DNA from: Acanthosepion esculentum | Lineage: Eukaryota > Mollusca > Cephalopoda > Sepiida > Sepiidae | NCBI GenBank assembly: GCA_964036315.1 | Contig: OZ038509.1 | Location: forward strand, 29,590,968 to 29,654,967 | Direction of reading: 5' to 3' | Length of the DNA stretch: 64,000 nt | Part shown: piece after piece, positions 1 through 8,659 of the stretch | Numbering within the stretch: position 1 is the stretch's first letter | How the letters are laid out: each line of letters starts with the position of its first letter | Translations under genes and position numbers: made by a program | Notes under the pieces: generated by a model | Database searches by the model: none | Seen by the model: the letters and a program-made list of their open reading frames with translations, nothing else | What the model was told of the DNA's origin: nothing

Positions 1-17
1 ATCGATATGGTATCGAT
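1..17. other. Conserved dyad ATCGATA-TGG-TATCGAT, first copy
   Basis: A perfect 7-bp inverted repeat with a 3-bp spacer recurs at the same place in every monomer. By my reading it is intact in about 276 of 295 copies. Each arm contains ATCGAT (a ClaI site, so two per monomer) and a CGATA pentamer pointing toward the centre. In Drosophila, DREF recognises TATCGATA and BEAF-32 recognises CGATA clusters. Each arm matches seven of the eight DREF bases. That similarity is an inference only, because the host species is unknown. Altered copies are at 2599, 24062, 45531, 46615 and 63753 (both arms), the eight GTTAT copies starting at 26448, AACGAT at 5631, 7577 and 47700, ATGGAT at 43801, and a one-base insertion at 17991 and 37080. 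Confidence 0.9.
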
Positions 18-39
18 CAGAAAATATTGATTTTGACAA

Positions 40-103
40 TTTCCAACAGTTTCCACAAAGTTTTATTGCAAATATTAAGTTTTACAAAGTTTTGAAAAAT
101 ATT
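40..103 (+). repeat. Short direct repeats inside the monomer
   Basis: TTTCCAACAG (40-49) is followed directly by TTTCCACAAA (50-59). ACAAAGTTTT occurs at 55-64 and again at 84-93, 29 bp apart, and both copies are followed by an A-rich stretch ending in AATATT. This suggests the monomer grew partly from shorter repeats, although I see no clean sub-repeat period over the whole 217 bp. Confidence 0.7.
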
Positions 104-114
104 GAAATTTCAAT
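101..114. other. 14-bp perfect palindrome ATTGAAATTTCAAT
   Basis: Positions 101-114 of type A, B, D and H monomers read the same on both strands. In C, V, R, P, S, N and Q monomers T114 is C, which leaves a 12-bp palindrome (TTGAAATTTCAA). Rarer changes also touch it: CAAAGC at 6497, 8443, 25146 and 48568, and GAAATGTC in the monomers at 12132 and 13000. It could form a short hairpin or a dimeric protein site, but the sequence shows no function. Confidence 0.85.
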
Positions 115-217
115 GCAAAAGTAAGCATTTCAAGCTAGTTTTTCAACGTTAAACACGGTATTTTGCAAATTGATGTTGCTGTTTGAAAACATTAGAAAAC
201 CAATAAAATTATTGAAA

Positions 218-434
218 ATCGATATGGTATCGATCAGAAAATATTTATTTTGACAATTTCCAACAGTTTCCACAAAGTTTTATTGCAAATATAATGTTTT
301 ACAAACTTTTGAAAAATATTGAAATTTCAACGCAAAAGTCAGCATTTCAAGCTACTTTTTCAACGTTAAACACGCTATTTTGCAAATTGATGTTGCTGTT
401 TGAAAACATTAGAAAACCAATAAAATTATTGAAA
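218..434 (+). repeat. Monomer type C, first copy
   Basis: This monomer differs from type A at eight linked sites: 29 (TATTT), 76 and 78 (TAATG), 89 (AACTTTT), 114 (CAACGC), 123 (GTCAG), 138 (GCTAC) and 158 (CGCTA). I count about 18 copies, and six more have G at 29 ('Cg': 19294, 19945, 21681, 26882, 28835, 52692). Related forms are C' (TTATG with AACTTTAAACTCGCTA, at 15387, 17123 and 36212) and Q (GACGATT, GCTAG, CGGTA, at 10830 and 13868; a variant at 9311). C is nearly always followed by B. Loss of the TAA at 122 opens a 57-codon ATG frame (294-464 here), which I regard as spurious. Confidence 0.95.
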
Positions 435-651
435 ATCGATATGGTATCGATCAGAAAATATTGATTTTGACAATTTCCAACAGTTTCCACAAAGTTTTAT
501 TGCAAATATAAAGTTTTACAAACATTTGAAAAATATTGAAATTTCAATGCAAAAGTAAGCATTTCAAGCTAGTTTTTCAACGTTAAACACGGTATTTTGC
601 AAATTGATGTTGCTGTTTGAAAACATTAGAAAACCAATAAAATTATTGAAA
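435..651 (+). repeat. Monomer type B, first copy
   Basis: B has T76 to A (AATATAAAG) and ACAAACATTTG in place of ACAAAGTTTTG at 84-94, and is otherwise like A. 'Ba' has GAAAATT at 165-171. 'Bg' adds AGCGTT at 146 and always follows a type D monomer (first at 1954). 'B_g' has TTTTAGAAACATTTG and always follows a type S monomer (6280, 8226, 25797, 27316, 29919, 40329, 48351, 51607). Type order is therefore conserved, not random. Confidence 0.93.
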
Positions 652-1736
652 ATCGATATGGTATCGATCAGAAAATATAGATTTTGACAATTTCCAACAG
701 TTTCCACAAAGTTTTATTGCAAATATTAAGTTTTACAAAGTTTTGAAAAATATTGAAATTTCAATGCAAAAGTAAGCATTTCAAGTTAGTTTTTCAACGT
801 TAAACACGGTATTTTGCAAATTGATGTTGCTGTTTGAAAACATTAGAAAACCAATAAAATTATTGAAAATCGATATGGTATCGATCAGAAAATATTGATT
901 TTGACAATTTCCAACAGTTTCCACAAAGTTTTATTGCAAATATAAAGTTTTACAAACATTTGAAAAATATTGAAATTTCAATGCAAAAGTAAGCATTTCA
1001 AGCTAGTTTTTCAACGTTAAACACGGTATTTTGCAAATTGATGTTGCTGTTTGAAAACATTAGAAAACCAATAAAATTATTGAAAATCGATATGGTATCG
1101 ATCAGAAAATATTGATTTTGACAATTTCCAACAGTTTCCACAAAGTTTTATTGCAAATATTAAGTTTTACAAAGTTTTGAAAAATATTGAAATTTCAATG
1201 CAAAAGTAAGCATTTCAAGCTAGTTTTTCAACGTTAAACACGGTATTTTGCAAATTGATGTTGCTGTTTGAAAACATTAGAAAACCAATAAAATTATTGA
1301 AAATCGATATGGTATCGATCAGAAAATATTTATTTTGACAATTTCCAACAGTTTCCACAAAGTTTTATTGCAAATATAATGTTTTACAAACTTTTGAAAA
1401 ATATTGAAATTTCAACGCAAAAGTCAGCATTTCAAGCTACTTTTTCAACGTTAAACACGCTATTTTGCAAATTGATGTTGCTGTTTGAAAACATTAGAAA
1501 ACCAATAAAATTATTGAAAATCGATATGGTATCGATCAGAAAATATTGATTTTGACAATTTCCAACAGTTTCCACAAAGTTTTATTGCAAATATAAAGTT
1601 TTACAAACATTTGAAAAATATTGAAATTTCAATGCAAAAGTAAGCATTTCAAGCTAGTTTTTCAACGTTAAACACGGTATTTTGCAAATTGATGTTGCTG
1701 TTTGAAAACATTAGAAAACCAATAAAATTATTGAAA

Positions 1737-1953
1737 ATCGATATGGTATCGATCAGAAAATATAGATTTTGACAATTTCCAACAGTTTCCACAAAGTTTT
1801 ATTGCAAATATTAAGTTTTACAAAGTTTTGAAAAATATTGAAATTTCAATGCAAAAGTAAGCATCTCAAGCTAGTTTTTCAACGTTAAACACGGTATTCT
1901 GCAAATTAATGTTGCTGTGTGAAAACATTAGAAAAGCAATAAAATTATTGAAA
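1737..1953 (+). repeat. Monomer type D, first copy
   Basis: D carries TAG at 27-29, GCATCTC at 125-131, TTCTGC at 161-166, TTAATG at 170-175 and usually AAAAGCAAT near 200. I count 26 D monomers in four subtypes. D* (GTGTG at 181) is at 1737, 4334, 42282, 44018, 60504 and 62240. Plain D has GTTTG and AAAAGC, for example at 11047, 14085, 15821 and 22549. D_c ends in AAAACC (26014, 27533, 30136, 40546, 51824, 53777). D_t has CAAAGC and CCTAT (6497, 8443, 48568). D* and most plain D copies are followed by Bg or Ba; D_c is always followed by R. Confidence 0.93.
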
Positions 1954-2170
1954 ATCGATATGGTATCGATCAGAAAATATTGATTTTGACAATTTCCAAC
2001 AGTTTCCACAAAGTTTTATTGCAAATATAAAGTTTTACAAACATTTGAAAAATATTGAAATTTCAATGCAAAAGTAAGCATTTCAAGCTAGTTTTTCAGC
2101 GTTAAACACGGTATTTTGAAAATTGATGTTGCTGTTTGAAAACATTAGAAAACCAATAAAATTATTGAAA

Positions 2171-2381
2171 ATCGATATGGTATCGATCTGAAAATATTGA
2201 TTTTGACAATTTCCAACAGTTTCCACAAAGTTTTATTGCAAATATAAAGTTTTACAAACTTTTGAAAAATATTGAAATTTCAATGCAAAAGTAAGCATTT
2301 CAATCTAGTTTTTCAACGTTAAACACGGTATTTTGAAAATTGATGTTTGAAAACATTAGAAAACCAATAAAATTATTGAAA
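2171..2381 (+). repeat. Monomer type X, 211 bp with 6-bp deletion
   Basis: X has lost six bases between GATGTT and TGAAAAC near 175-183. The deletion is bounded by GTT on both sides in the full-length form, which fits slippage. It also carries CAATCTAG at 131-138, GAAAATT, and usually CTG instead of CAG at 18-20. The seven copies start at 2171, 4768, 6714 (CAG form), 22983, 39685, 44452 and 62674. Except for the copy at 6714, each follows D and Bg. Monomers at 42716 and 60938 have the CTG start without the deletion, so they look like X/H chimeras. Confidence 0.95.
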
Positions 2382-2598
2382 ATCGATATGGTATCGATCA
2401 GAAAATATTGATTTTGACAATTTCCAACAGTTTCCACAAAGTTTTATTGCAAATATTAAGTTTTACAAAGTTTTGAAAAATATTGAAATTTCAATGCAAA
2501 AGTAAGCATTTCAAGCTAGTTTTTCAACGTTAAACACGGTATTTTGAAAATTGATGTTGCTGTTTGAAAACATTAGAAAACCAATAAAATTATTGAAA

Positions 2599-2814
2599 AT
2601 CCATATGGTACCGATCAGAAAATATTGATTTTGACAATTTCCAACAGTTTCCACAAAGTTTTATTGAAATATAAAGTTTTACAAAGTTTTGAAAAATATT
2701 GAAATTTCAATGCAAAAGTAAGCATTTCAAGCTAGTTTTTCAACGTTAAACACGGTATTTTGCAAATTGATGTTGCTGTTTGAAAACATTAGAAAACCAA
2801 TAAAATTATTGAAA
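2599..2814 (+). repeat. Monomer type Y, 216 bp with altered dyad
   Basis: Y starts ATCCATATGGTACCGAT: G4 and T13 are both C, so both CGATA half-sites and both ClaI sites are gone, and NdeI and KpnI sites appear. It also lacks the C of GCAAATATAAAG (one base shorter) and has TAAAG with AAAGTTTTG. Copies start at 2599, 24062, 45531, 46615 and 63753. The copy at 46615 has the CTCTTTG end typical of type V and looks chimeric. Y follows an Aa monomer in each case. Confidence 0.95.
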
Positions 2815-3248
2815 ATCGATATGGTATCGATCAGAAAATATTGATTTTGACAATTTCCAACAGTTTCCACAAAGTTTTATTGCAAATATAAAGTTGTACA
2901 AACATTTGAAAAATATTGAAATTTCAATGCAAAAGTAAGCATTTCAAGCTAGTTTTTCAACGTTAAACACGGTATTTTAAAAATTGATGTTGCTGTTTGA
3001 AAACATTAGAATACCAATAAAATTATTGAAAATCGATATGGTATCGATCAGAAAATATTGATTTTGACAATTTCCAACAGTTTCCACAAAGTTTTATTGC
3101 AAATATTAAGTTATACAAACTTTTGAAAAATATTGAAATTTCAATGCAAAAGTAAGCATTTCAAGGTAGTTTTTCAACGTTAAACACGGTATTTTGCAAA
3201 TTGATGTTCCTGTTTGAAACCATTAGAAAACCAATAAAATTATTGAAA

Positions 3249-4333
3249 ATCGATATGGTATCGATCAGAAAATATTGATTTTGACAATTTCCAACAGTTT
3301 CCACAAAGTTTTATTGCAAATATTAAGTTTTACAAAGTTTTGAAAAATATTGAAATTTCAATGCAAAAGTAAGCATTTCAAGTTAGTTTTTCAACGTTAA
3401 ACACGGTATTTTGCAAATTGATGTTGCTGTTTGAAAACATTAGAAAACCAATAAAATTATTGAAAATCGATATGGTATCGATCAGAAAATATTGATTTTG
3501 ACAATTTCCAACAGTTTCCACAAAGTTTTATTGCAAATATAAAGTTTTACAAACATTTGAAAAATATTGAAATTTCAATGCAAAAGTAAGCATTTCAAGC
3601 TAGTTTTTCAACGTTAAACACGGTATTTTGCAAATTGATGTTGCTGTTTGAAAACATTAGAAAACCAATAAAATTATTGAAAATCGATATGGTATCGATC
3701 AGAAAATATTGATTTTGACAATTTCCAACAGTTTCCACAAAGTTTTATTGCAAATATTATGTTTTACAAAGTTTTGAAAAATATTGAAATTTCAATGCAA
3801 AAGTAAGCATTTCAAGCTAGTTTTTCAACGTTAAACACGGTATTTTGCAAATTGATGTTGCTGTTTGAAAACATTAGAAAACCAATAAAATTATTGAAAA
3901 TCGATATGGTATCGATCAGAAAATATTTATTTTGACAATTTCCAACAGTTTCCACAAATTTTTATTGCAAATATTAAGTTTTACAAAGTTTTGAAAAATA
4001 TTGAAATTTCAATGCAAAAGTAAGCATTTCAAGTTAGTTTTTCAACGTTAAACACGGTATTTTGCAAATTGATGTTGCTGTTTGAAAACATTAGAAAACC
4101 AATAAAATTATTGAAAATCGATATGGTATCGATCAGAAAATATTGATTTTGACAATTTCCAACAGTTTCCACAAAGTTTTATTGCAAATATAAAGTTTTA
4201 CAAACATTTGAAAAATATTGAAATTTCAATGCAAAAGTAAGCATTTCAAGCTAGTTTTTCAACGTTAAACACGGTATTTTGCAAATTGATGTTGCTGTTT
4301 GAAAACATTAGAAAACCAATAAAATTATTGAAA
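3249..4333 (+). repeat. Block A-B-A-A-B with single-copy variants
   Basis: Monomers start at 3249 (A with GTTAG), 3466 (B), 3683 (A with ATTATG), 3900 (TATTT start, CACAAATTTTTATTG, GTTAG) and 4117 (B). The monomer at 3900 combines a C-like TATTT with an otherwise A body, so it may be a short conversion or crossover product. Confidence 0.85.
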
Positions 4334-4978
4334 ATCGATATGGTATCGATCAGAAAATATAGATTTTGACAATTTCCAACAGTTTCCACAAAGTTTTATT
4401 GCAAATATTAAGTTTTACAAAGTTTTGAAAAATATTGAAATTTCAATGCAAAAGTAAGCATCTCAAGCTAGTTTTTCAACGTTAAACACGGTATTCTGCA
4501 AATTAATGTTGCTGTGTGAAAACATTAGAAAAGCAATAAAATTATTGAAAATCGATATGGTATCGATCAGAAAATATTGATTTTGACAATTTCCAACAGT
4601 TTCCACAAAGTTTTATTGCAAATATAAAGTTTTACAAACATTTGAAAAATATTGAAATTTCAATGCAAAAGTAAGCATTTCAAGCTAGTTTTTCAGCGTT
4701 AAACACGGTATTTTGAAAATTGATGTTGCTGTTTGAAAACATTAGAAAACCGATAAAATTATTGAAAATCGATATGGTATCGATCTGAAAATATTGATTT
4801 TGACAATTTCCAACAGTTTCCACAAAGTTTTATTGCAAATATAAAGTTTTACAAACTTTTGAAAAATATTGAAATTTCAATGCAAAAGTAAGCATTTCAA
4901 TCTAGTTTTTCAACGTTAAACACGGTATTTTGAAAATTGATGTTTGAAAACATTAGAAAACCAATAAAATTATTGAAA
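4334..4978 (+). repeat. Second D*-Bg-X cluster
   Basis: D* at 4334, Bg at 4551 and X at 4768 repeat the order at 1737-2381. The visible difference is AAAACCGAT in place of AAAACCAAT in Bg. Here X is followed by V, not Aa. Confidence 0.9.
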
Positions 4979-6924
4979 ATCGATATGGTATCGATCAGAA
5001 AATATTGATTTTGACAATTTCCAACAGTTTCCACAAAGTTTTATTGCAAATATTATGTTTTACAAACTTCTGAAAAATATTGAAATTTCAACGCAAAAGT
5101 CAGCATTTCAAGCTACTTTTTCAACGTTAAACACGCTATTTTGCAAATTGATGTTGCTCTTTGAAAACATTAGAAAACCAATAAAATTATTGAAAATCGA
5201 TATGGTATCGATCAGAAAATATTGATTTTGACAATTTCCAACAGTTTCCACAAAGTTTTATTGCAAATATTAAGTTTTACAAAGTTTTGAAAAATATTGA
5301 AATTTCAATGCAAAAGTAAGCATTTCAAGCTAGTTTTTCAACGTTAAACACGGTATTTTGAAAATTGATGTTGCTGTTTGAAAACATTAGAAAACCAATA
5401 AAATTATTGAAAATCGATATGGTATCGATCAGAAAATATTGATTTTGACAATTTCCAACAGTTTCCACAAAGTTTTATTGCAAATATAAAGTTTTACAAA
5501 CATTTTAAAAATATTGAAATTTCAATGCGAAAAGTAAGCATTTCAAGCTAGTTTTTCAACGTTAAACACGGTATTTTGAAAATTGATGTTGCTGTTTGAA
5601 AACATTAGAAAACCAATAAAATTATTGAAAAACGATATGGTATCGATCAGAAAATATAGATTTTGACAATTTCCAACAGTTTCCACAAAGTTTTATTGCA
5701 AATATTGTTTTACAAAGTTTTGAAAAATATTGAAATTTCAATGCAAAAGTAAGCATTTCAAGCTAGTTTTTCAACGTTAAACACGGTATTTTGCAAATTG
5801 ATGTTGCTGTTTGAAAACATTAGAAAACCAATAAAATTATTGAAAATCGATATGGTATCGATCAGAAAATATTGATTTTGACAATTTCCAACAGTTTCCA
5901 CAAAGTTTTATTGCAAATATTAAGTTTTACAAAGTTTTGAAAAATATTGAAATTTCAATGCAAAAGTAAGCATTTCAAGCTAGTTTTTCAACGTTAAACA
6001 CGGTATTTTGCAAATTGATGTTGCTGTTTGAAAACATTAGAAAACCAATAAAATTATTGAAAATCGATATGGTATCGATCAGAAAATATAGATTTTGACA
6101 ATTTCCCACAGTTTCCACAAAGTTTTATTGCAAATATTAAGTTTTACAAAGTTTTGAAAAATATTGAAATTTCAACGCAAAAGTAAGCATTTCAAGCTAG
6201 TTTTTCAACGTTAAACACGCTATTTTGCAAATTGATGTTGCTGTTTGAAAACATTAGAAAACCAATAAAATTATTGAAAATCGATATGGTATCGATCAGA
6301 AAATATTGATTTTGACAATTTCCAACAGTTTCCACAAAGTTTTATTGCAAATATAAAGTTTTAGAAACATTTGAAAAATATTGAAATTTCAATGCAAAAG
6401 TAAGCATTTCAAGCTAGTTTTTCAACGTTAAACACGGTATTTTGCAAATTGATGTTGCTGTTTGAAAACATTAGAAAACCAATAAAATTATTGAAAATCG
6501 ATATGGTATCGATCAGAAAATATAGATTTTGACAATTTCCAACAGTTTCCACAAAGTTTTATTGCAAATATTAAGTTTTACAAAGTTTTGAAAAATATTG
6601 AAATTTCAAAGCAAAAGTAAGCATCTCAAGCTAGTTTTTCAACGTTAAACACGGTATTCTGCAAATTAATGTTGCTGTTTGAAAACATTAGAAAACCTAT
6701 AAAATTATTGAAAATCGATATGGTATCGATCAGAAAATATTGATTTTGACAATTTCCAACAGTTTCCACAAAGTTTTATTGCAAATATAAAGTTTTACAA
6801 ACTTTTGAAAAATATTGAAATTTCAATGCAAAAGTAAGCATTTCAATCTAGTTTTTCAACGTTAAACACGGTATTTTGAAAATTGATGTTTGAAAACATT
6901 AGAAAACCAATAAAATTATTGAAA
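4979..6924 (+). repeat. 9-monomer higher-order unit, copy 1 (1946 bp)
   Basis: The order is V (4979), Aa (5196), U (5413), T (5631), A (5846), S (6063), B_g (6280), D_t (6497) and X (6714). V has ATTATG, AACTTCTG, CAACGC, GTCAG, CGCTA and GCTCTTTG. U has CATTTTAAAAAT and CAATGCGAAAAG (218 bp). T starts AACGATATGG and has AATATTGTTTT (215 bp). S has TTTCCCAC, CAACGC, GTAAGC and CGCTA. The unit length of 1946 is nine times 217 less seven, which the indels explain exactly. Confidence 0.93.
5413..5845 (+). repeat. Linked U (218 bp) and T (215 bp) monomers
   Basis: U (5413-5630) has one extra base in CAATGCGAAAAG and ATTTTAAAAAT in place of ATTTGAAAAAT. T (5631-5845) begins AACGAT and lacks two bases in AATATTGTTTTAC. 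The pair recurs at 7359-7791. U alone recurs at 47482 and 50521. The U at 47482 is followed by a monomer that keeps AACGAT but has a normal TTAAG, so the T deletion arose after, or was repaired after, the AACGAT change. Confidence 0.9.
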
Positions 6925-8659
6925 ATCGATATGGTATCGATCAGAAAATATTGATTTTGACAATTTCCAACAGTTTCCACAAAGTTTTATTGCAAATATT
7001 ATGTTTTACAAACTTCTGAAAAATATTGAAATTTCAACGCAAAAGTCAGCATTTCAAGCTACTTTTTCAACGTTAAACACGCTATTTTGCAAATTGATGT
7101 TGCTCTTTGAAAACATTAGAAAACCAATAAAATTATTGAAAATCGATATGGTATCGATCAGAAAATATTGATTTTGACAATTTCCAACAGTTTCCACAAA
7201 GTTTTATTGCAAATATTAAGTTTTACAAAGTTTTGAAAAATATTGAAATTTCAATGCAAAAGTAAGCATTTCAAGCTAGTTTTTCAACGTTAAACACGGT
7301 ATTTTGAAAATTGATGTTGCTGTTTGAAAACATTAGAAAACCAATAAAATTATTGAAAATCGATATGGTATCGATCAGAAAATATTGATTTTGACAATTT
7401 CCAACAGTTTCCACAAAGTTTTATTGCAAATATAAAGTTTTACAAACATTTTAAAAATATTGAAATTTCAATGCGAAAAGTAAGCATTTCAAGCTAGTTT
7501 TTCAACGTTAAACACGGTATTTTGAAAATTGATGTTGCTGTTTGAAAACATTAGAAAACCAATAAAATTATTGAAAAACGATATGGTATCGATCAGAAAA
7601 TATAGATTTTGACAATTTCCAACAGTTTCCACAAAGTTTTATTGCAAATATTGTTTTACAAAGTTTTGAAAAATATTGAAATTTCAATGCAAAAGTAAGC
7701 ATTTCAAGCTAGTTTTTCAACGTTAAACACGGTATTTTGCAAATTGATGTTGCTGTTTGAAAACATTAGAAAACCAATAAAATTATTGAAAATCGATATG
7801 GTATCGATCAGAAAATATTGATTTTGACAATTTCCAACAGTTTCCACAAAGTTTTATTGCAAATATTAAGTTTTACAAAGTTTTGAAAAATATTGAAATT
7901 TCAATGCAAAAGTAAGCATTTCAAGCTAGTTTTTCAACGTTAAACACGGTATTTTGCAAATTGATGTTGCTGTTTGAAAACATTAGAAAACCAATAAAAT
8001 TATTGAAAATCGATATGGTATCGATCAGAAAATATAGATTTTGACAATTTCCCACAGTTTCCACAAAGTTTTATTGCAAATATTAAGTTTTACAAAGTTT
8101 TGAAAAATATTGAAATTTCAACGCAAAAGTAAGCATTTCAAGCTAGTTTTTCAACGTTAAACACGCTATTTTGCAAATTGATGTTGCTGTTTGAAAACAT
8201 TAGAAAACCAATAAAATTATTGAAAATCGATATGGTATCGATCAGAAAATATTGATTTTGACAATTTCCAACAGTTTCCACAAAGTTTTATTGCAAATAT
8301 AAAGTTTTAGAAACATTTGAAAAATATTGAAATTTCAATGCAAAAGTAAGCATTTCAAGCTAGTTTTTCAACGTTAAACACGGTATTTTGCAAATTGATG
8401 TTGCTGTTTGAAAACATTAGAAAACCAATAAAATTATTGAAAATCGATATGGTATCGATCAGAAAATATAGATTTTGACAATTTCCAACAGTTTCCACAA
8501 AGTTTTATTGCAAATATTAAGTTTTACAAAGTTTTGAAAAATATTGAAATTTCAAAGCAAAAGTAAGCATCTCAAGCTAGTTTTTCAACGTTAAACACGG
8601 TATTCTGCAAATTAATGTTGCTGTTTGAAAACATTAGAAAACCTATAAAATTATTGAAA
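6925..8659 (+). repeat. 9-monomer higher-order unit, copy 2 (eight monomers)
   Basis: Monomers start at 6925, 7142, 7359, 7577, 7792, 8009, 8226 and 8443 and repeat V-Aa-U-T-A-S-B_g-D_t at an offset of 1946. I see no base difference from copy 1. Matching extends left to about 4787/6733 in the X monomers and right to about 6788/8734, where copy 2 passes into type R. The perfect match implies a recent tandem duplication or an assembly artefact. Confidence 0.92.

Larger units (their letters stand above)
1..217 (+). repeat. Reference satellite monomer, type A
   Basis: This first monomer is the commonest backbone and serves as the coordinate system for all variants. In order it holds the dyad (1-17), AAAATATTGATTTTGAC (21-37), a TTTCCA direct repeat (40-59), two ACAAAGTTTT copies (55-64 and 84-93), a 14-bp palindrome (101-114), GTAAGC (121-126), GCTAG (134-138), an AACGTT palindrome (146-151), CACGGTA (154-160), TTTTGCAAATTGATG (161-175) and an A-rich end to 217. 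It has 56 G/C bases of 217. 'At' monomers differ by T28 to A (TAG instead of TTG). 'Aa' monomers carry A instead of C at 166. Runs of three or more identical type A monomers occur at 31872-32522, 33825-34475, 55947-56597 and 57900-58550. Confidence 0.97.
21..217. other. Helically phased A/T tracts, predicted curved DNA
   Basis: Short A or T runs begin at about 21, 31, 40, 50, 61, 70, 80, 90, 97, 108, 117, 128, 139, 150, 161, 182, 186, 196, 205 and 215 of the monomer. Most spacings are 9-11 bp, close to one helical turn. The phasing is most regular from 31 to 93, where T runs start nearly every 10 bases. A-tracts in phase with the helix are known to bend DNA, and many satellites are curved. 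Curvature here is a prediction. The pattern repeats in every monomer because most type-defining changes fall outside the runs. Confidence 0.7.
1..1736 (+). repeat. Block A-C-B-At-B-A-C-B (eight monomers)
   Basis: Monomers start at 1, 218, 435, 652, 869, 1086, 1303 and 1520. The A-C-B triplet at 1-651 recurs at 1086-1736, a five-monomer (1085-bp) offset, and I see no base difference between the two triplets. The monomer at 652 is At with GTTAG at 134-138. The left edge of the array lies outside the window. Confidence 0.9.
1737..3248 (+). repeat. Block D*-Bg-X-Aa-Y-Z-W
   Basis: Monomers start at 1737, 1954, 2171, 2382, 2599, 2815 and 3032. Z (2815) has AAAGTTGTAC, TTTTAAAAATTG and AGAATACC. 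W (3032) has TTAAGTTATAC, AACTTTTG, GGTAG, GATGTTCCTG and GAAACC. The same order, with V, P and A inserted after X, recurs at 22549-24711, and parts recur at 44018-45746 and 46615-47264. This is the first landmark of the proposed ~20-kb super-repeat. Confidence 0.9.

Noticed and set aside
50..58. DnaA-box-like TTTCCACAA
   Set aside because: It differs from TTATCCACA, occurs in each satellite monomer, and nothing else suggests a bacterial or plasmid origin.
41..60. CENP-B box on the minus strand (CTTTGTGGAAACTGTTGG)
   Set aside because: Against NTTCGNNNNANNCGGGN only about five of nine fixed bases match, and both CpGs are absent.
134..151. Inverted-repeat hairpin around GCTAG and AACGTT as a structured RNA
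   Set aside because: The self-complementary pieces are four to six bases and do not form a longer stem. Variants show no compensatory changes.
1..217. Membership in the Drosophila 1.688 (359-bp class) satellite family
   Set aside because: Period and sequence do not match what I know of that family. The ATCGATATGG dyad and TTTCCAACAG segments are not part of it as I know it. The family stays unnamed.
294..464. 57-codon ATG frame in type C monomers running into the next monomer
   Set aside because: It exists only because C lacks the TAA at 122. It recurs wherever C precedes another monomer, has no coding signal apart from being open, and shifts frame with the 217-bp period. Not annotated as a gene.
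505..515. TATA-box-like TATAAAG in B and H monomers
   Set aside because: It arises from one base change in an A+T-rich repeat, and no other promoter element is visible.
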